Positions 43,171-49,815 of a stretch of 64,000 bases of DNA are shown here, one piece after another. The notes below the pieces were generated by a model. That model saw only the letters and a list, made by a program, of their open reading frames with translations. It was not told the origin of the DNA and did no database searches. The DNA comes from Nocardia fluminea. GTDB lineage: Bacteria; Actinomycetota; Actinomycetes; Mycobacteriales; Mycobacteriaceae. How positions within the stretch are numbered: position 1 is the first letter of the stretch; each line of letters begins with the position of its first letter. Where the stretch lies: NCBI RefSeq assembly GCF_002846365.1, contig NZ_PJMW01000002.1:2418001-2482000 (forward strand). Direction: 5' to 3'. The translations under genes were made by a program, and so were the position numbers.

Positions 43171-43382
43171 CCAACCCGTTCGACGACGACAACGCCCAGT
43201 TCTACGTCCTGGTCAACACCGAAGGCGAACACTCCCTCTGGCCCACCTTCGCCGCCGTCCCCGGCGGCTGGTCGGTAGCCTTCGGCGCCGCCCCCCGAAC
43301 CTCCTGTCTCCACTACGTCGAATCCCACTGGCTCGACATGCGCCCCAACTCCCTCATCGCCGCCATGTCCAACAAGCCCTGA
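43167..43382 (+). CDS. mbtH: MbtH-like protein
   Basis: A 71-residue MbtH homologue with the family signatures SLWPTFAAVPGGW and SCLHYVESHWLDMRPNSL. MbtH proteins bind adenylation domains and are needed for their folding or activity; this one presumably serves the NRPS. Its ATG overlaps the stop of the preceding gene (ATGA), completing a three-gene operon. The last 63 bp of the gene, including the stop, are duplicated exactly at 46354-46416, on the far side of the type VII toxin cassette. The gene itself is intact. Confidence 0.95.
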   Translation: MTNPFDDDNAQFYVLVNTEGEHSLWPTFAAVPGGWSVAFGAAPRTSCLHYVESHWLDMRPNSLIAAMSNKP

Positions 43383-43383
43383 C
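43321..43383 (+). repeat. 63-bp exact direct repeat, left copy (3' end of mbtH)
   Basis: Bases 43321-43383 are identical to 46354-46416 (offset 3033). The flanking bases on both sides differ (G versus C before; G versus T after). The left copy is the natural end of mbtH, coding for ESHWLDMRPNSLIAAMSNKP and the stop. The two copies bracket the low-GC-looking WXG100/toxin/HEAT cassette. Confidence 0.95.
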
Positions 43384-43390
43384 GGATCAG

Positions 43391-43418
43391 CCCACCAGGG
43401 AGGTCTCGGGTTGGTGGG
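43391..43418 (+). terminator. Hairpin after mbtH
   Basis: CCCACCA (43391-43397) pairs with TGGTGGG (43412-43418) around a 14-nt loop, starting 9 bp after the mbtH stop. It is a candidate terminator for the NRPS operon, lying just inside the repeat-bracketed cassette, and could also serve the convergent HEAT-protein gene. Confidence 0.45.
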
Positions 43419-43470
43419 GGACCGCTGTCGTCCTGATTGCGGACACTCCACCACGCCGTTTTCGGAACCT

Positions 43471-44283
43471 CTACAGTCCCTGCACGTCGGACAATCTGTT
43501 CCGGACTTTCGTGGCGTGCGGTCGTTCGAACGGCCAACGGAGAGCGATAATGTCGATAATATTCTCTATGGTGGGAATATCGGCCTCCAGTGTCGGTGGG
43601 CGTGGATAGTCCAGGAAAGCATCGATGTCATTGAGGACCAAACTTGCATCGAACTCGCTCATCGTTGCAGCGGCATTCTTCACAGCATCTATTTGCGATC
43701 TATCTCCGGTTCGGTAGGCGGCGAAACGAACCTGCAATCCGAGATCGGGGTCGTTCTCAAGTTTATTGACGAGTGCTTCCATATCATTGTCGGAATCATT
43801 GATCGGCGTCTGGCCCAAAGAGTGAATCGCGTACCTGCGAACCTCGTCCAGCTCGTCGTCATCGTCCGCACACGCGAACAACGCTGCTGTCGAACTTCCC
43901 GGATAACGGCCCAATGCTTCCGCCGCGGACGCACGGACGATCCACGAATCGTCGGATCGAAGATGCGATGTCAGCGGACCGACGGCAGGCGGGAACTGGA
44001 TCATGGTGAGTGCTTCGGCCGCTTCGGTGCGAACGAGCTCGTCTGGATCTTCGAGCATCCCGACAAGAAGCGGTCCAACGTTGTCGACGGAGGCCCCGCC
44101 GAGGAACCCTGCCGCGCGGACAGCCTCGCTGCGAACTGCAATATCCGAACTTGTGAACAAAGAGAGCACCAGATCAATCTTTGACCGATCGTTTTCCTTG
44201 ATCAGTTCGATCAGTGCGGCTACCTGCCTGTCTGGATCGCCGGAGCTGAGAGATCCGACAGGGTCACTCGGGTTGTCTTGCAT
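43471..44283 (-). CDS. HEAT-repeat protein, candidate immunity protein of the type VII toxin
   Basis: A 270-residue acidic protein with at least four HEAT-like helical repeats: SSDIAVRSEAVRAAGFLG, DPDELVRTEAAEALTMI, DDSWIVRASAAEALGRY and ELDEVRRYAIHSLGQ. The start MQDNPSDPVGS has GAGGAAAC right before it; the longer frame from 44313 is less likely. It is the last gene of a four-gene unit, 54 bp after the toxin-like gene. Helical-repeat proteins directly following a polymorphic toxin are often its immunity partner; that role is inferred from position and fold. Codon use is noticeably less GC-rich than in the flanking NRPS. Confidence 0.75.
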   Translation of the reverse strand: MQDNPSDPVGSLSSGDPDRQVAALIELIKENDRSKIDLVLSLFTSSDIAVRSEAVRAAGFLGGASVDNVGPLLVGMLEDPDELVRTEAAEALTMIQFPPAVGPLTSHLRSDDSWIVRASAAEALGRYPGSSTAALFACADDDDELDEVRRYAIHSLGQTPINDSDNDMEALVNKLENDPDLGLQVRFAAYRTGDRSQIDAVKNAAATMSEFDASLVLNDIDAFLDYPRPPTLEADIPTIENIIDIIALRWPFERPHATKVRNRLSDVQGL

Positions 44284-44337
44284 GTTTCCTCGCCTTCGAG
44301 AGTCCATAGTCAATGAAAGCTGCTTCGCCTGTACGGG

Positions 44338-45594
44338 CTATCGGCCACCGCCACCGCTCGATTGTCGGCAGTCGTGAGCCTTCTGAGTCTTCTTGATCCT
44401 CTGTCGCTTCGCAGCATCTGCCAGGTCCCACAGCTTGGCGAGAGCACCGCATTTGTCCAAGCTCTCTCTGGACATGAGGTCGCGCATCTCCTGCTCGATA
44501 CCACTATCGGCGACGCGCTGCTTCCCGCCCTTGGCCATCTCGGCGACGAAGGCGCCGGCCACGGCAACTGCCGTGAGCGACGCAATGTCGTCCAGTGCTG
44601 ACTGGACCCCTAACGGATGAGCTGCGTCTGCAGTCAAAGCGATCCCGACGCCGAGCTCCAAGGTCTGGAAGAGTCTGCAGATATCCCAGAGCTTCCGAAT
44701 CCTGGCAGCACCTGCGGTGATCGCGGCAGCGCCTGCGGCGGCGCCGGCCGCAGCTTCTGCCTCGACAGGTCCCAGGGTTGCGATGCCGATCGTCAATATC
44801 TCCGTCAGTACCATCACCCCGACAGTGACTGCTGCGATAGTCAACAGTTCGCGCATTAGGTCGTTGACGTGGGTATCCAGATCGGATCGAAACGCGACGA
44901 GACTGGTCTGATGTTCTCCGACGGAACTGCTCAATGTCCCGGACACAGCTGTGATCGCGGACGCCCCGCCGGCGAGAGTTGTCAGATGTGATTTCACATC
45001 GTTCAGGTCGGGTGCGTTTGTGCCCGCCGAATCGAACGCGGAAGAAATTTTCTTGATCTCCGCTTCGGCATTTTTTACGGCCGCAGATTCCGTGAATTTC
45101 TTCCATGCTTCTGCCGCTGAAAGGAGCTTGTCTCGGTCCCCATTAGGGACGGTATAGCCAATTTGAGAAAGTAGTCCAGGGATGCTCGTATCGAGCCCCT
45201 TGGCATCTCCGCCACACGATGAAGGCGGCGCCTGAATGTCATTCTGAAAAACCAGCCCCTGGGGGACGTGTATGGGCAAGGTCGGGGCGGCACCCTTTGT
45301 CGTGTCGGGATTAGCGTTCCAGTTAGAGTATGCCCAATTGTTTCCCGCCGTGTTCAGAATGTTGGAAAAATTGGCGAGTGCGTTCGAAAAAGATGCGGAT
45401 GTGCTCAGTAGGTCAAGTGAGTGTTCATCATAATCGGAACCCCATTTGGTGACTTTATCGTAACTCCCTGCCATTTCGCCACTGTTTTGCAGCGACTTCC
45501 ACAGGGCGGACAGAGCGGAAAGAAATTCCGAGTTCACCTTCGCGCAGCTCGTGGCGGCATCATAATAGGTTTGAGGATTTACTTGGATCGCCAA
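44338..45594 (-). CDS. Large WXG100/LXG-type secreted protein, candidate toxin
   Basis: A 418-residue protein with a helical N-terminal region of the type seen in ESX-exported polymorphic toxins (KVNSEFLSALSALWKSLQNS, KWGSDYDEHSLDLLS, NTAGNNWAYSNWN). A middle Gly/Ala-rich hydrophobic stretch follows (LLTIAAVTVGVMVLTEILTI, then AAAGAAAGAAAITAG), and a basic C-terminal tail (KLWDLADAAKRQRIKKTQK, then AHDCRQSSGGGGR). The tail is the likely effector part but matches no toxin family I recognise. The start is probably TTG at 45594 with GGGGAG upstream, 2 bp after the stop of the second WXG100 gene. Codon use is lower in GC than the surroundings. Export by an ESX system encoded elsewhere is expected. 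Confidence 0.7.
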   Translation of the reverse strand: MAIQVNPQTYYDAATSCAKVNSEFLSALSALWKSLQNSGEMAGSYDKVTKWGSDYDEHSLDLLSTSASFSNALANFSNILNTAGNNWAYSNWNANPDTTKGAAPTLPIHVPQGLVFQNDIQAPPSSCGGDAKGLDTSIPGLLSQIGYTVPNGDRDKLLSAAEAWKKFTESAAVKNAEAEIKKISSAFDSAGTNAPDLNDVKSHLTTLAGGASAITAVSGTLSSSVGEHQTSLVAFRSDLDTHVNDLMRELLTIAAVTVGVMVLTEILTIGIATLGPVEAEAAAGAAAGAAAITAGAARIRKLWDICRLFQTLELGVGIALTADAAHPLGVQSALDDIASLTAVAVAGAFVAEMAKGGKQRVADSGIEQEMRDLMSRESLDKCGALAKLWDLADAAKRQRIKKTQKAHDCRQSSGGGGR

Positions 45595-45596
45595 CG

Positions 45597-45896
45597 TCAG
45601 GCTCCCCGCATCATCTTCGTGTTGGCATCTGTCGCATCCGAGTAGGCAGTGTGCGCGGCCTTTGCTGCATCGCTCATGTCCTGCACGCCTTCGGTGAACT
45701 CTCGAGCACTGCCCGCCCATTGCCGGTGGGCGACCTCGTAGGCTGTCGCGGCGACGCTCTCCCAACCGGTCCCGGCGAGTGTGGCCACCTTGTCGTCGAT
45801 CTCGTCTAGATGGTCGTTGATGAAGCCGGCCAGTCCGGTCAGCCGGGCGACTACTTGATCGAGGTGGTCGAGATCTACCGCGAACTCGTCACTCAT
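45597..45896 (-). CDS. WXG100-family (ESAT-6-like) protein
   Basis: A 99-residue helical-hairpin protein: LDHLDQVVARLTGLAGFIND, then the turn region LAGTGWESVAATAYEVAHRQ with the W-x-S/G type motif, and QDMSDAAKAAHTAYSDAT. These small proteins are type VII (ESX) substrates, normally secreted as pairs. Its ATG overlaps by 4 bp (ATGA) the stop of the first WXG100 gene, and the toxin-like gene starts 2 bp after its stop. The pair may act as targeting partners for the toxin. Confidence 0.85.
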   Translation of the reverse strand: MSDEFAVDLDHLDQVVARLTGLAGFINDHLDEIDDKVATLAGTGWESVAATAYEVAHRQWAGSAREFTEGVQDMSDAAKAAHTAYSDATDANTKMMRGA

Positions 45897-46231
45897 GACT
45901 GCCCCGGAAGGTCGAGGCTGAACGTCCCCAACGCCGAGGCCTGTGCTTCGTCTTGTCGCTGGTATGTGGCAGCAGTCACTCCCAGCTTTTCGGCCATCTC
46001 AGTCAGCGCTGAGATGATCTGTTGCCCACTGCTACTTGTCTCACGCCAGCCGGTGCTGAACCCCGAAGCTGCGGAGCCGAACCATGTTCGGTCAAGGGCA
46101 TCGACCTCGCGCCCGGCCGAATCCAATGCTGATCTCAGCGTTTCCGCTAGTTCGTATACGTAGTTGCCAACATTTCGAACATCATCTGGGACTACTGTCA
46201 GCGACTGACCGATCCCCCCTGGAACACTCAC
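45893..46231 (-). CDS. WXG100-like protein, first gene of the toxin cassette
   Basis: A 112-residue protein with the WXG100 layout: VPDDVRNVGNYVYELAETLR, then DRTWFGSAASGFSTGW at the hairpin turn, then QQIISALTEMAEKLGVTAAT. GTG at 46229-46231 is the only start near the conserved region; its ribosome binding site is weak. It heads the unit WXG100, WXG100, toxin, HEAT protein. The promoter must lie between 46232 and the second mbtH-derived repeat at 46354. Confidence 0.75.
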   Translation of the reverse strand: MSVPGGIGQSLTVVPDDVRNVGNYVYELAETLRSALDSAGREVDALDRTWFGSAASGFSTGWRETSSSGQQIISALTEMAEKLGVTAATYQRQDEAQASALGTFSLDLPGQS

Positions 46232-46353
46232 CCGCCAACCGTAGCGGGGGAGCCGGGGTGACTGCTATTGGTGGCCGCCACAATCGGGTTGGCAACCGTG
46301 CACGGTTCTCGTTTCAGCTGTACGGCCGGCTCGACGTCGGGGGTGATGTGCGC

Positions 46354-46416
46354 AATCCCACTGGCTCGACATGCGCCCCAACTCCCTCATCGCCGCCATG
46401 TCCAACAAGCCCTGAC
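46354..46416 (+). repeat. 63-bp exact direct repeat, right copy (mbtH 3' end duplicate)
   Basis: This is identical to 43321-43383. The right copy is not part of a gene: sequence before it (46250-46353) does not encode MbtH residues. It therefore marks the far boundary of a 3.0-kb segment (43384-46353) that was inserted or duplicated at the end of mbtH. Confidence 0.95.
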
Positions 46417-46448
46417 TCCGGCCCGTCACCCCCATTTTTGAATGTGGC

Positions 46449-46465
46449 ACGCTGTTGCACAGCGT
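46449..46465 (+). promoter_or_regulatory. Inverted repeat and -10 box before the Phd-type antitoxin gene
   Basis: ACGCTG (46449-46454) and CAGCGT (46460-46465) are inverted around TTGCA and abut a TATACA -10-like hexamer at 46466-46471, which is only 9 bp before the ATG at 46481. There is no ribosome binding site, so the transcript may be leaderless. An antitoxin autorepressing at this site would be usual for the family. Confidence 0.45.
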
Positions 46466-46480
46466 TATACACATGGGCAT

Positions 46481-46750
46481 ATGCAGCCGCAACCAGAGAT
46501 CACTCAGCGCGATCTACTCAACCGGTCGAAGGAGATCATGGACGCCGTCCAGCGGGGGCAGGCGTTCGTCGTCACCTGTGACGGCCATCGAATTGGTGAG
46601 CTGATTCCGCTGCGCCGACGCGGGCGCTTCGTACCACGTGCCGAATTCGCCGCTATGTCGCGGACCGCACCGGCGATCTCTGTCGGCGCATTCCGTGCCG
46701 ACCGGGACGAGGTATCCGACCAGTACGCGGGTGACCCTTATGTCCGCTGA
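46481..46750 (+). CDS. Phd/YefM-type antitoxin
   Basis: An 89-residue protein with the Phd/YefM DNA-binding fold: EITQRDLLNRSKEIMDAVQR, then GQAFVVTCDGHRIGELIPL. The C-terminal half (RTAPAISVGAFRADRDEVSD) is the toxin-binding tail. ATG at 46481 lacks a ribosome binding site and sits 9 bp after a -10-like box, suggesting leaderless translation. It overlaps the start of the decayed PIN-toxin gene by 11 bp. With its toxin broken, the antitoxin may persist as a solitary repressor. Confidence 0.82.
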   Translation: MQPQPEITQRDLLNRSKEIMDAVQRGQAFVVTCDGHRIGELIPLRRRGRFVPRAEFAAMSRTAPAISVGAFRADRDEVSDQYAGDPYVR

Positions 46751-47076
46751 TCACGAGTTCGGCCTACTCGACACGAACATCATGATCTTGCGGCGATGGA
46801 TCGATGCGGAGCACCTTCCCGATGCGATGGCCATCAGCACAGTGACCCTCGCGGACCCGTTCGGTGCCGATGCGGGACGTCTCTATGGGCGGGTATGTGC
46901 TGCGGTGGTCAGCGTGGGTCGTGAACCGCGCCGCCGGATCGCCGATGATGATCGCATCCGTCGCTGTCGCCGAGGAGCTTCCACTGTTCACCACGAATCC
47001 GGATGACTTTCTCGGCTTGGACGAACTGTTGACTGTCGTGGCGGTTCCGCGACCGGTCGTGCCGAGTCGCTTCTGA
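46740..47076 (+). pseudogene. Decayed PIN-domain toxin (VapC-like)
   Basis: From ATG at 46740 the frame reads EFGLLDTNIMILRRWIDAE and AISTVTLADP, the N-terminal part of a VapC-like PIN toxin. It then joins directly to GADAGRLYGRVCAAVV, so the middle of the domain (about 35-45 residues) is missing. Near 46947 the frame shifts: IAD is followed by out-of-frame sequence, while the next frame continues MIASVAVAEELPLFTTNPDD and ends at 47076. Two independent lesions, a deletion and a frameshift, make activity very unlikely. It overlaps the antitoxin gene as an intact pair would. Confidence 0.75.
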
Positions 47077-47088
47077 ATGCGGCTCGGC

Positions 47089-48507
47089 TCAGTCGACCAG
47101 GGTCAGTGGTGGCGGCTCCCACTTTCCGTCGAGGGCTTCCTCGCGCGGGGCGTAGAGGCGCAGGGTGAGGGAGAAGTCGCCGGTGGCGGGGATGGGGAGC
47201 CAGTTGCCGGTGGGGACGGTGGGGCGTGGGTCCTCGTGCTGGACGGCTAGTTCCACGGATCCGTCGGGGGCGCGGACAGGGGCGGGGTAGTGGCCTACCG
47301 AGTAGATCGCGTCGGGGTTGGGCACCAGGAAGCCCTGGGGGTCGTAGGCGGTGATCGAGGCGAAGGCATCGGCCGGGGGCCAGCGGCCCGGTTCGAAGCG
47401 GATGCGGTAGCGCAGCGGGTTGCCCCGGTCGTCGGTGGCGGGGGCGTCGCGGTCGGCGTAGAGGATGTCACGGATGGGGGCGAGGGCGGGGGAGCGTTTG
47501 GTGGTGGCCGCGCGGCGCAGGTAATCGGTGCCGAAGGTGCCGAGGTCGATCGGGATCTGCCAGCCGTTGACAGCGCGCGCCGTCGGGTCCGTCCAGTCGG
47601 CGATGCGGCGCTGGGCCTGGCGGACCGCCTCGTCGAGGATCTCGGCGGGTTGGCTGTCGACGACCCCACCGGGCTGGACGCCGATCGCGGCCAGTTGCCT
47701 CATCAGCGGCGCGTCGGCGGCAGCGGGGGGATCGGCCAGCATCAGCCGGCACAGGCGGTTCAGATAGGTCTTGCCGTCCAAGGCGGCGATCCGCTTCGTC
47801 GGCGGCTCGGGTCCGCGGTCGATCGGGTGGATACGGCTCACCGTCGCGTCGAGTTCACCGCGATTCCAGGCGCTGAGCGGGATCAGCTTCATCTTCTGCT
47901 GCCACTGATCGACCGTCGGTGCGTCCTCGATGCCGTTGATCTGGACTCGCGCGACGATCGTGCACATCGTTGACGGCATGTGCAGCCGGGTCGTGTTCGC
48001 GGGTAGCGCGCCGGTCCAGTGCGACCCGGTGAGGACATAGGTGTAGGGCGGGCCGTCGGCGTCCACGGTGGTCCGCGGGGTCTTGCTGGTCAGGTCGTGG
48101 ACGGTGTTGGCGAACCCGTCGACCAGCTGGAACAGCCAGTACCGGTCGGGTTCCATGCCCGGGATCTGCAGCACCATCGGCTCTTCGGCGAGGTCGAGCC
48201 AAGCCTGTGAATACACCATGTCGTGGCTGAGCCTGGCCACCCCGCGATCGTCGGGATCGGGCAGGACACTGTGATCGAAGCTGTTGATCGGCCCGCTCGC
48301 CGCGCGCATCATGTCCAGCAGGATCATCGGATAGCCGAAGATGTAGGCGTCGATCGCCCGGGCGAGCACATCCGGGCGACCGGTCGTGCGGATCGGCTCA
48401 GGTATCGATTGATGGTCTCCACACCCGGGCAACGCCGCCGCGGCGGCTGCCGCGGCGGCGAGTCCCAGCAACGATCGCCTGGTCAGCGAGCTCGCGCGAG
48501 GATCCAT
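47089..48507 (-). CDS. DUF1254/DUF1214-family lipoprotein
   Basis: A 472-residue protein with an N-terminal twin-arginine-like signal and lipobox (SLTRRSLLGLAAAAAAAAA then LPGCGD), so an exported lipoprotein is likely. The DUF1254 part has IDAYIFGYPMILLDMMR, LSHDMVYSQAWLDLAEEP and YWLFQLVDGFANTVHDL; the C-terminal DUF1214 part has DPQGFLVPNPDAIYSVG and NWLPIPATGDFSLTLRLY. The pair of domains is widespread but its biochemical function is not established. GGAG lies upstream of the ATG. A 7-bp inverted repeat at 48539-48572 lies in its promoter region. It is transcribed in the same direction as the leucine operon but separated from it by 81 bp. Confidence 0.82.
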   Translation of the reverse strand: MDPRASSLTRRSLLGLAAAAAAAAALPGCGDHQSIPEPIRTTGRPDVLARAIDAYIFGYPMILLDMMRAASGPINSFDHSVLPDPDDRGVARLSHDMVYSQAWLDLAEEPMVLQIPGMEPDRYWLFQLVDGFANTVHDLTSKTPRTTVDADGPPYTYVLTGSHWTGALPANTTRLHMPSTMCTIVARVQINGIEDAPTVDQWQQKMKLIPLSAWNRGELDATVSRIHPIDRGPEPPTKRIAALDGKTYLNRLCRLMLADPPAAADAPLMRQLAAIGVQPGGVVDSQPAEILDEAVRQAQRRIADWTDPTARAVNGWQIPIDLGTFGTDYLRRAATTKRSPALAPIRDILYADRDAPATDDRGNPLRYRIRFEPGRWPPADAFASITAYDPQGFLVPNPDAIYSVGHYPAPVRAPDGSVELAVQHEDPRPTVPTGNWLPIPATGDFSLTLRLYAPREEALDGKWEPPPLTLVD

Positions 48508-48538
48508 GCACGCTCCGTTCGACGGCCTGAAGGCCGAG

Positions 48539-48572
48539 CGTATGACGGGTCAGCAATGATGCGCCTCATACG
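48539..48572. promoter_or_regulatory. Inverted repeat between double-TetR gene and DUF1254 gene
   Basis: CGTATGA (48539-48545) and TCATACG (48566-48572) are perfect reverse complements with a 20-nt spacer. Lying 16 bp past the double-TetR stop and 32 bp before the DUF1254 start, it could be a terminator for the former or an operator for the latter. Confidence 0.4.
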
Positions 48573-48588
48573 CGACGGGTGAATTGCC

Positions 48589-49803
48589 CTAGCCGAGCAG
48601 CACCCGCCGCATCAGGAACCCCACCCTCGCCCGGCCCGCGATCGGGTCGTCGCCGAAGCGCTGACCCAGGTCGATGACCATCGCGAACGCCGCGTGCACC
48701 AGGAAACGCGCCTCGGCCGCGGAGAGCTCCGGCCGCATGTCGCGCACCAGCCGCGCCCATTCCTGCACACTCAACCGCTGGATGTTGCGCAGGACGGCAC
48801 GTTCCTCGGCGGGCACGTGCCCGAATTCGGCGTAGTAGACCACGGCGAGCGCTCGTTCGTCGAAGGTGTCGGCGACGAACTGGTCGATCAGCACGTTCAG
48901 CGCCGCCCCGCTGTCGGGGGTGCTCGCCACCGCGGGCCCGATCGCCCCCGACACCCGGTCGGCCGCGCGCCGGAACGCCGCGGCGAGGATGTCGCTCTTG
49001 CCCCGGTAGAAGCGGTACACCGCCGATGCCGCCGACAAGCCCGCCGCCGAGGCGATGTCCTCCACGCTCACATTCGGATAGCCGCGTTTGTGGAACAGCT
49101 CCACCGCTTTGCGCAGCAGCAGTTCGTGTTTGAACGAATCGGGAATCTGGACTCGGGCACCCTGCTCCGAAACGGTTGCGGCAGGGGGCAATGCGGTATC
49201 GGTGAGCGCCGTACAGGCCGAGCCGAGCAACTTGTTCAGTGTGCGCAGCGGCAGCGCGGCGTGGTGATCGGCCACGCTGGTGACCACACCGAGAATCGCC
49301 GTGGAGATCATCCGCAGCTCCGCCGTGGTCAATTCGGGACGCAGGATCGCCAGCTGTTCATCGAGCGCGACCAGCACCGAACCCTGCTGCTCGTCGAGCA
49401 CCAGCCGATCCGCCGGCTCGAGATAGCGGCCTTCCCACCGCACCAGCCGCACCGTCGCCCGGTTCTCCACCGTCGCGCCGATCAGCCCGGTCAGCATGTG
49501 CCGCAACCGTTGCGCCGCGGGCAGCGTGTCCTCGGCCGAGACCACGATCGATGCCGTGAACGCCTGCCCGACCCGGAGTAACTCCTCCCGGAACAACGCG
49601 TACTTGCTGGGGTAGTGCCGATACAGCGCGGCGGAACTGATCCCCAGCCCGGATGCGATGTCCTCCATGCTCACTCCGTGATAGCCGGCGGCGCCGAATG
49701 CCACCGCCGACGACGCCGCGATCTGCGCCCGGCGATTTTTCGGCCGCCGCCGGATTTCAGTCACAGCTACCCCACGCGCCCCACGAGACTCGCTGACATT
49801 CAT
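48589..49803 (-). CDS. Double TetR-domain transcriptional regulator
   Basis: A 404-residue protein consisting of two complete TetR units. The first helix-turn-helix is at about 25-70 (AQIAASSAVAFGAAGYHGVS, ISSAALYRHYPSKYALFREE) and the second at about 225-270 (KAVELFHKRGYPNVSVEDIA, LSAASAVYRFYRGKSDIL). Such covalent TetR dimers are known in actinobacteria. The ATG at 49803 is only 12 bp from the aacS stop, so it is probably the last gene of the leucine/itaconate operon; GTG at 49764 is an alternative start. It could sense an acyl-CoA from the pathway. Its operator is not identified. Confidence 0.85.
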   Translation of the reverse strand: MNVSESRGARGVAVTEIRRRPKNRRAQIAASSAVAFGAAGYHGVSMEDIASGLGISSAALYRHYPSKYALFREELLRVGQAFTASIVVSAEDTLPAAQRLRHMLTGLIGATVENRATVRLVRWEGRYLEPADRLVLDEQQGSVLVALDEQLAILRPELTTAELRMISTAILGVVTSVADHHAALPLRTLNKLLGSACTALTDTALPPAATVSEQGARVQIPDSFKHELLLRKAVELFHKRGYPNVSVEDIASAAGLSAASAVYRFYRGKSDILAAAFRRAADRVSGAIGPAVASTPDSGAALNVLIDQFVADTFDERALAVVYYAEFGHVPAEERAVLRNIQRLSVQEWARLVRDMRPELSAAEARFLVHAAFAMVIDLGQRFGDDPIAGRARVGFLMRRVLLG

Positions 49804-49815
49804 AGTTCAAGTGTA

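Noticed and set aside
46084..46581. A 165-codon plus-strand frame spanning the right 63-bp repeat
   Set aside because: It reads the mbtH-derived repeat in the wrong frame, and the rest is antisense of the WXG100 gene or overlaps the antitoxin gene.
47290..47973. A 227-codon plus-strand open frame opposite the DUF1254 gene
   Set aside because: It is Val/Gly/Arg/Asp-rich antisense of a well-supported gene with signal peptide and domain motifs.
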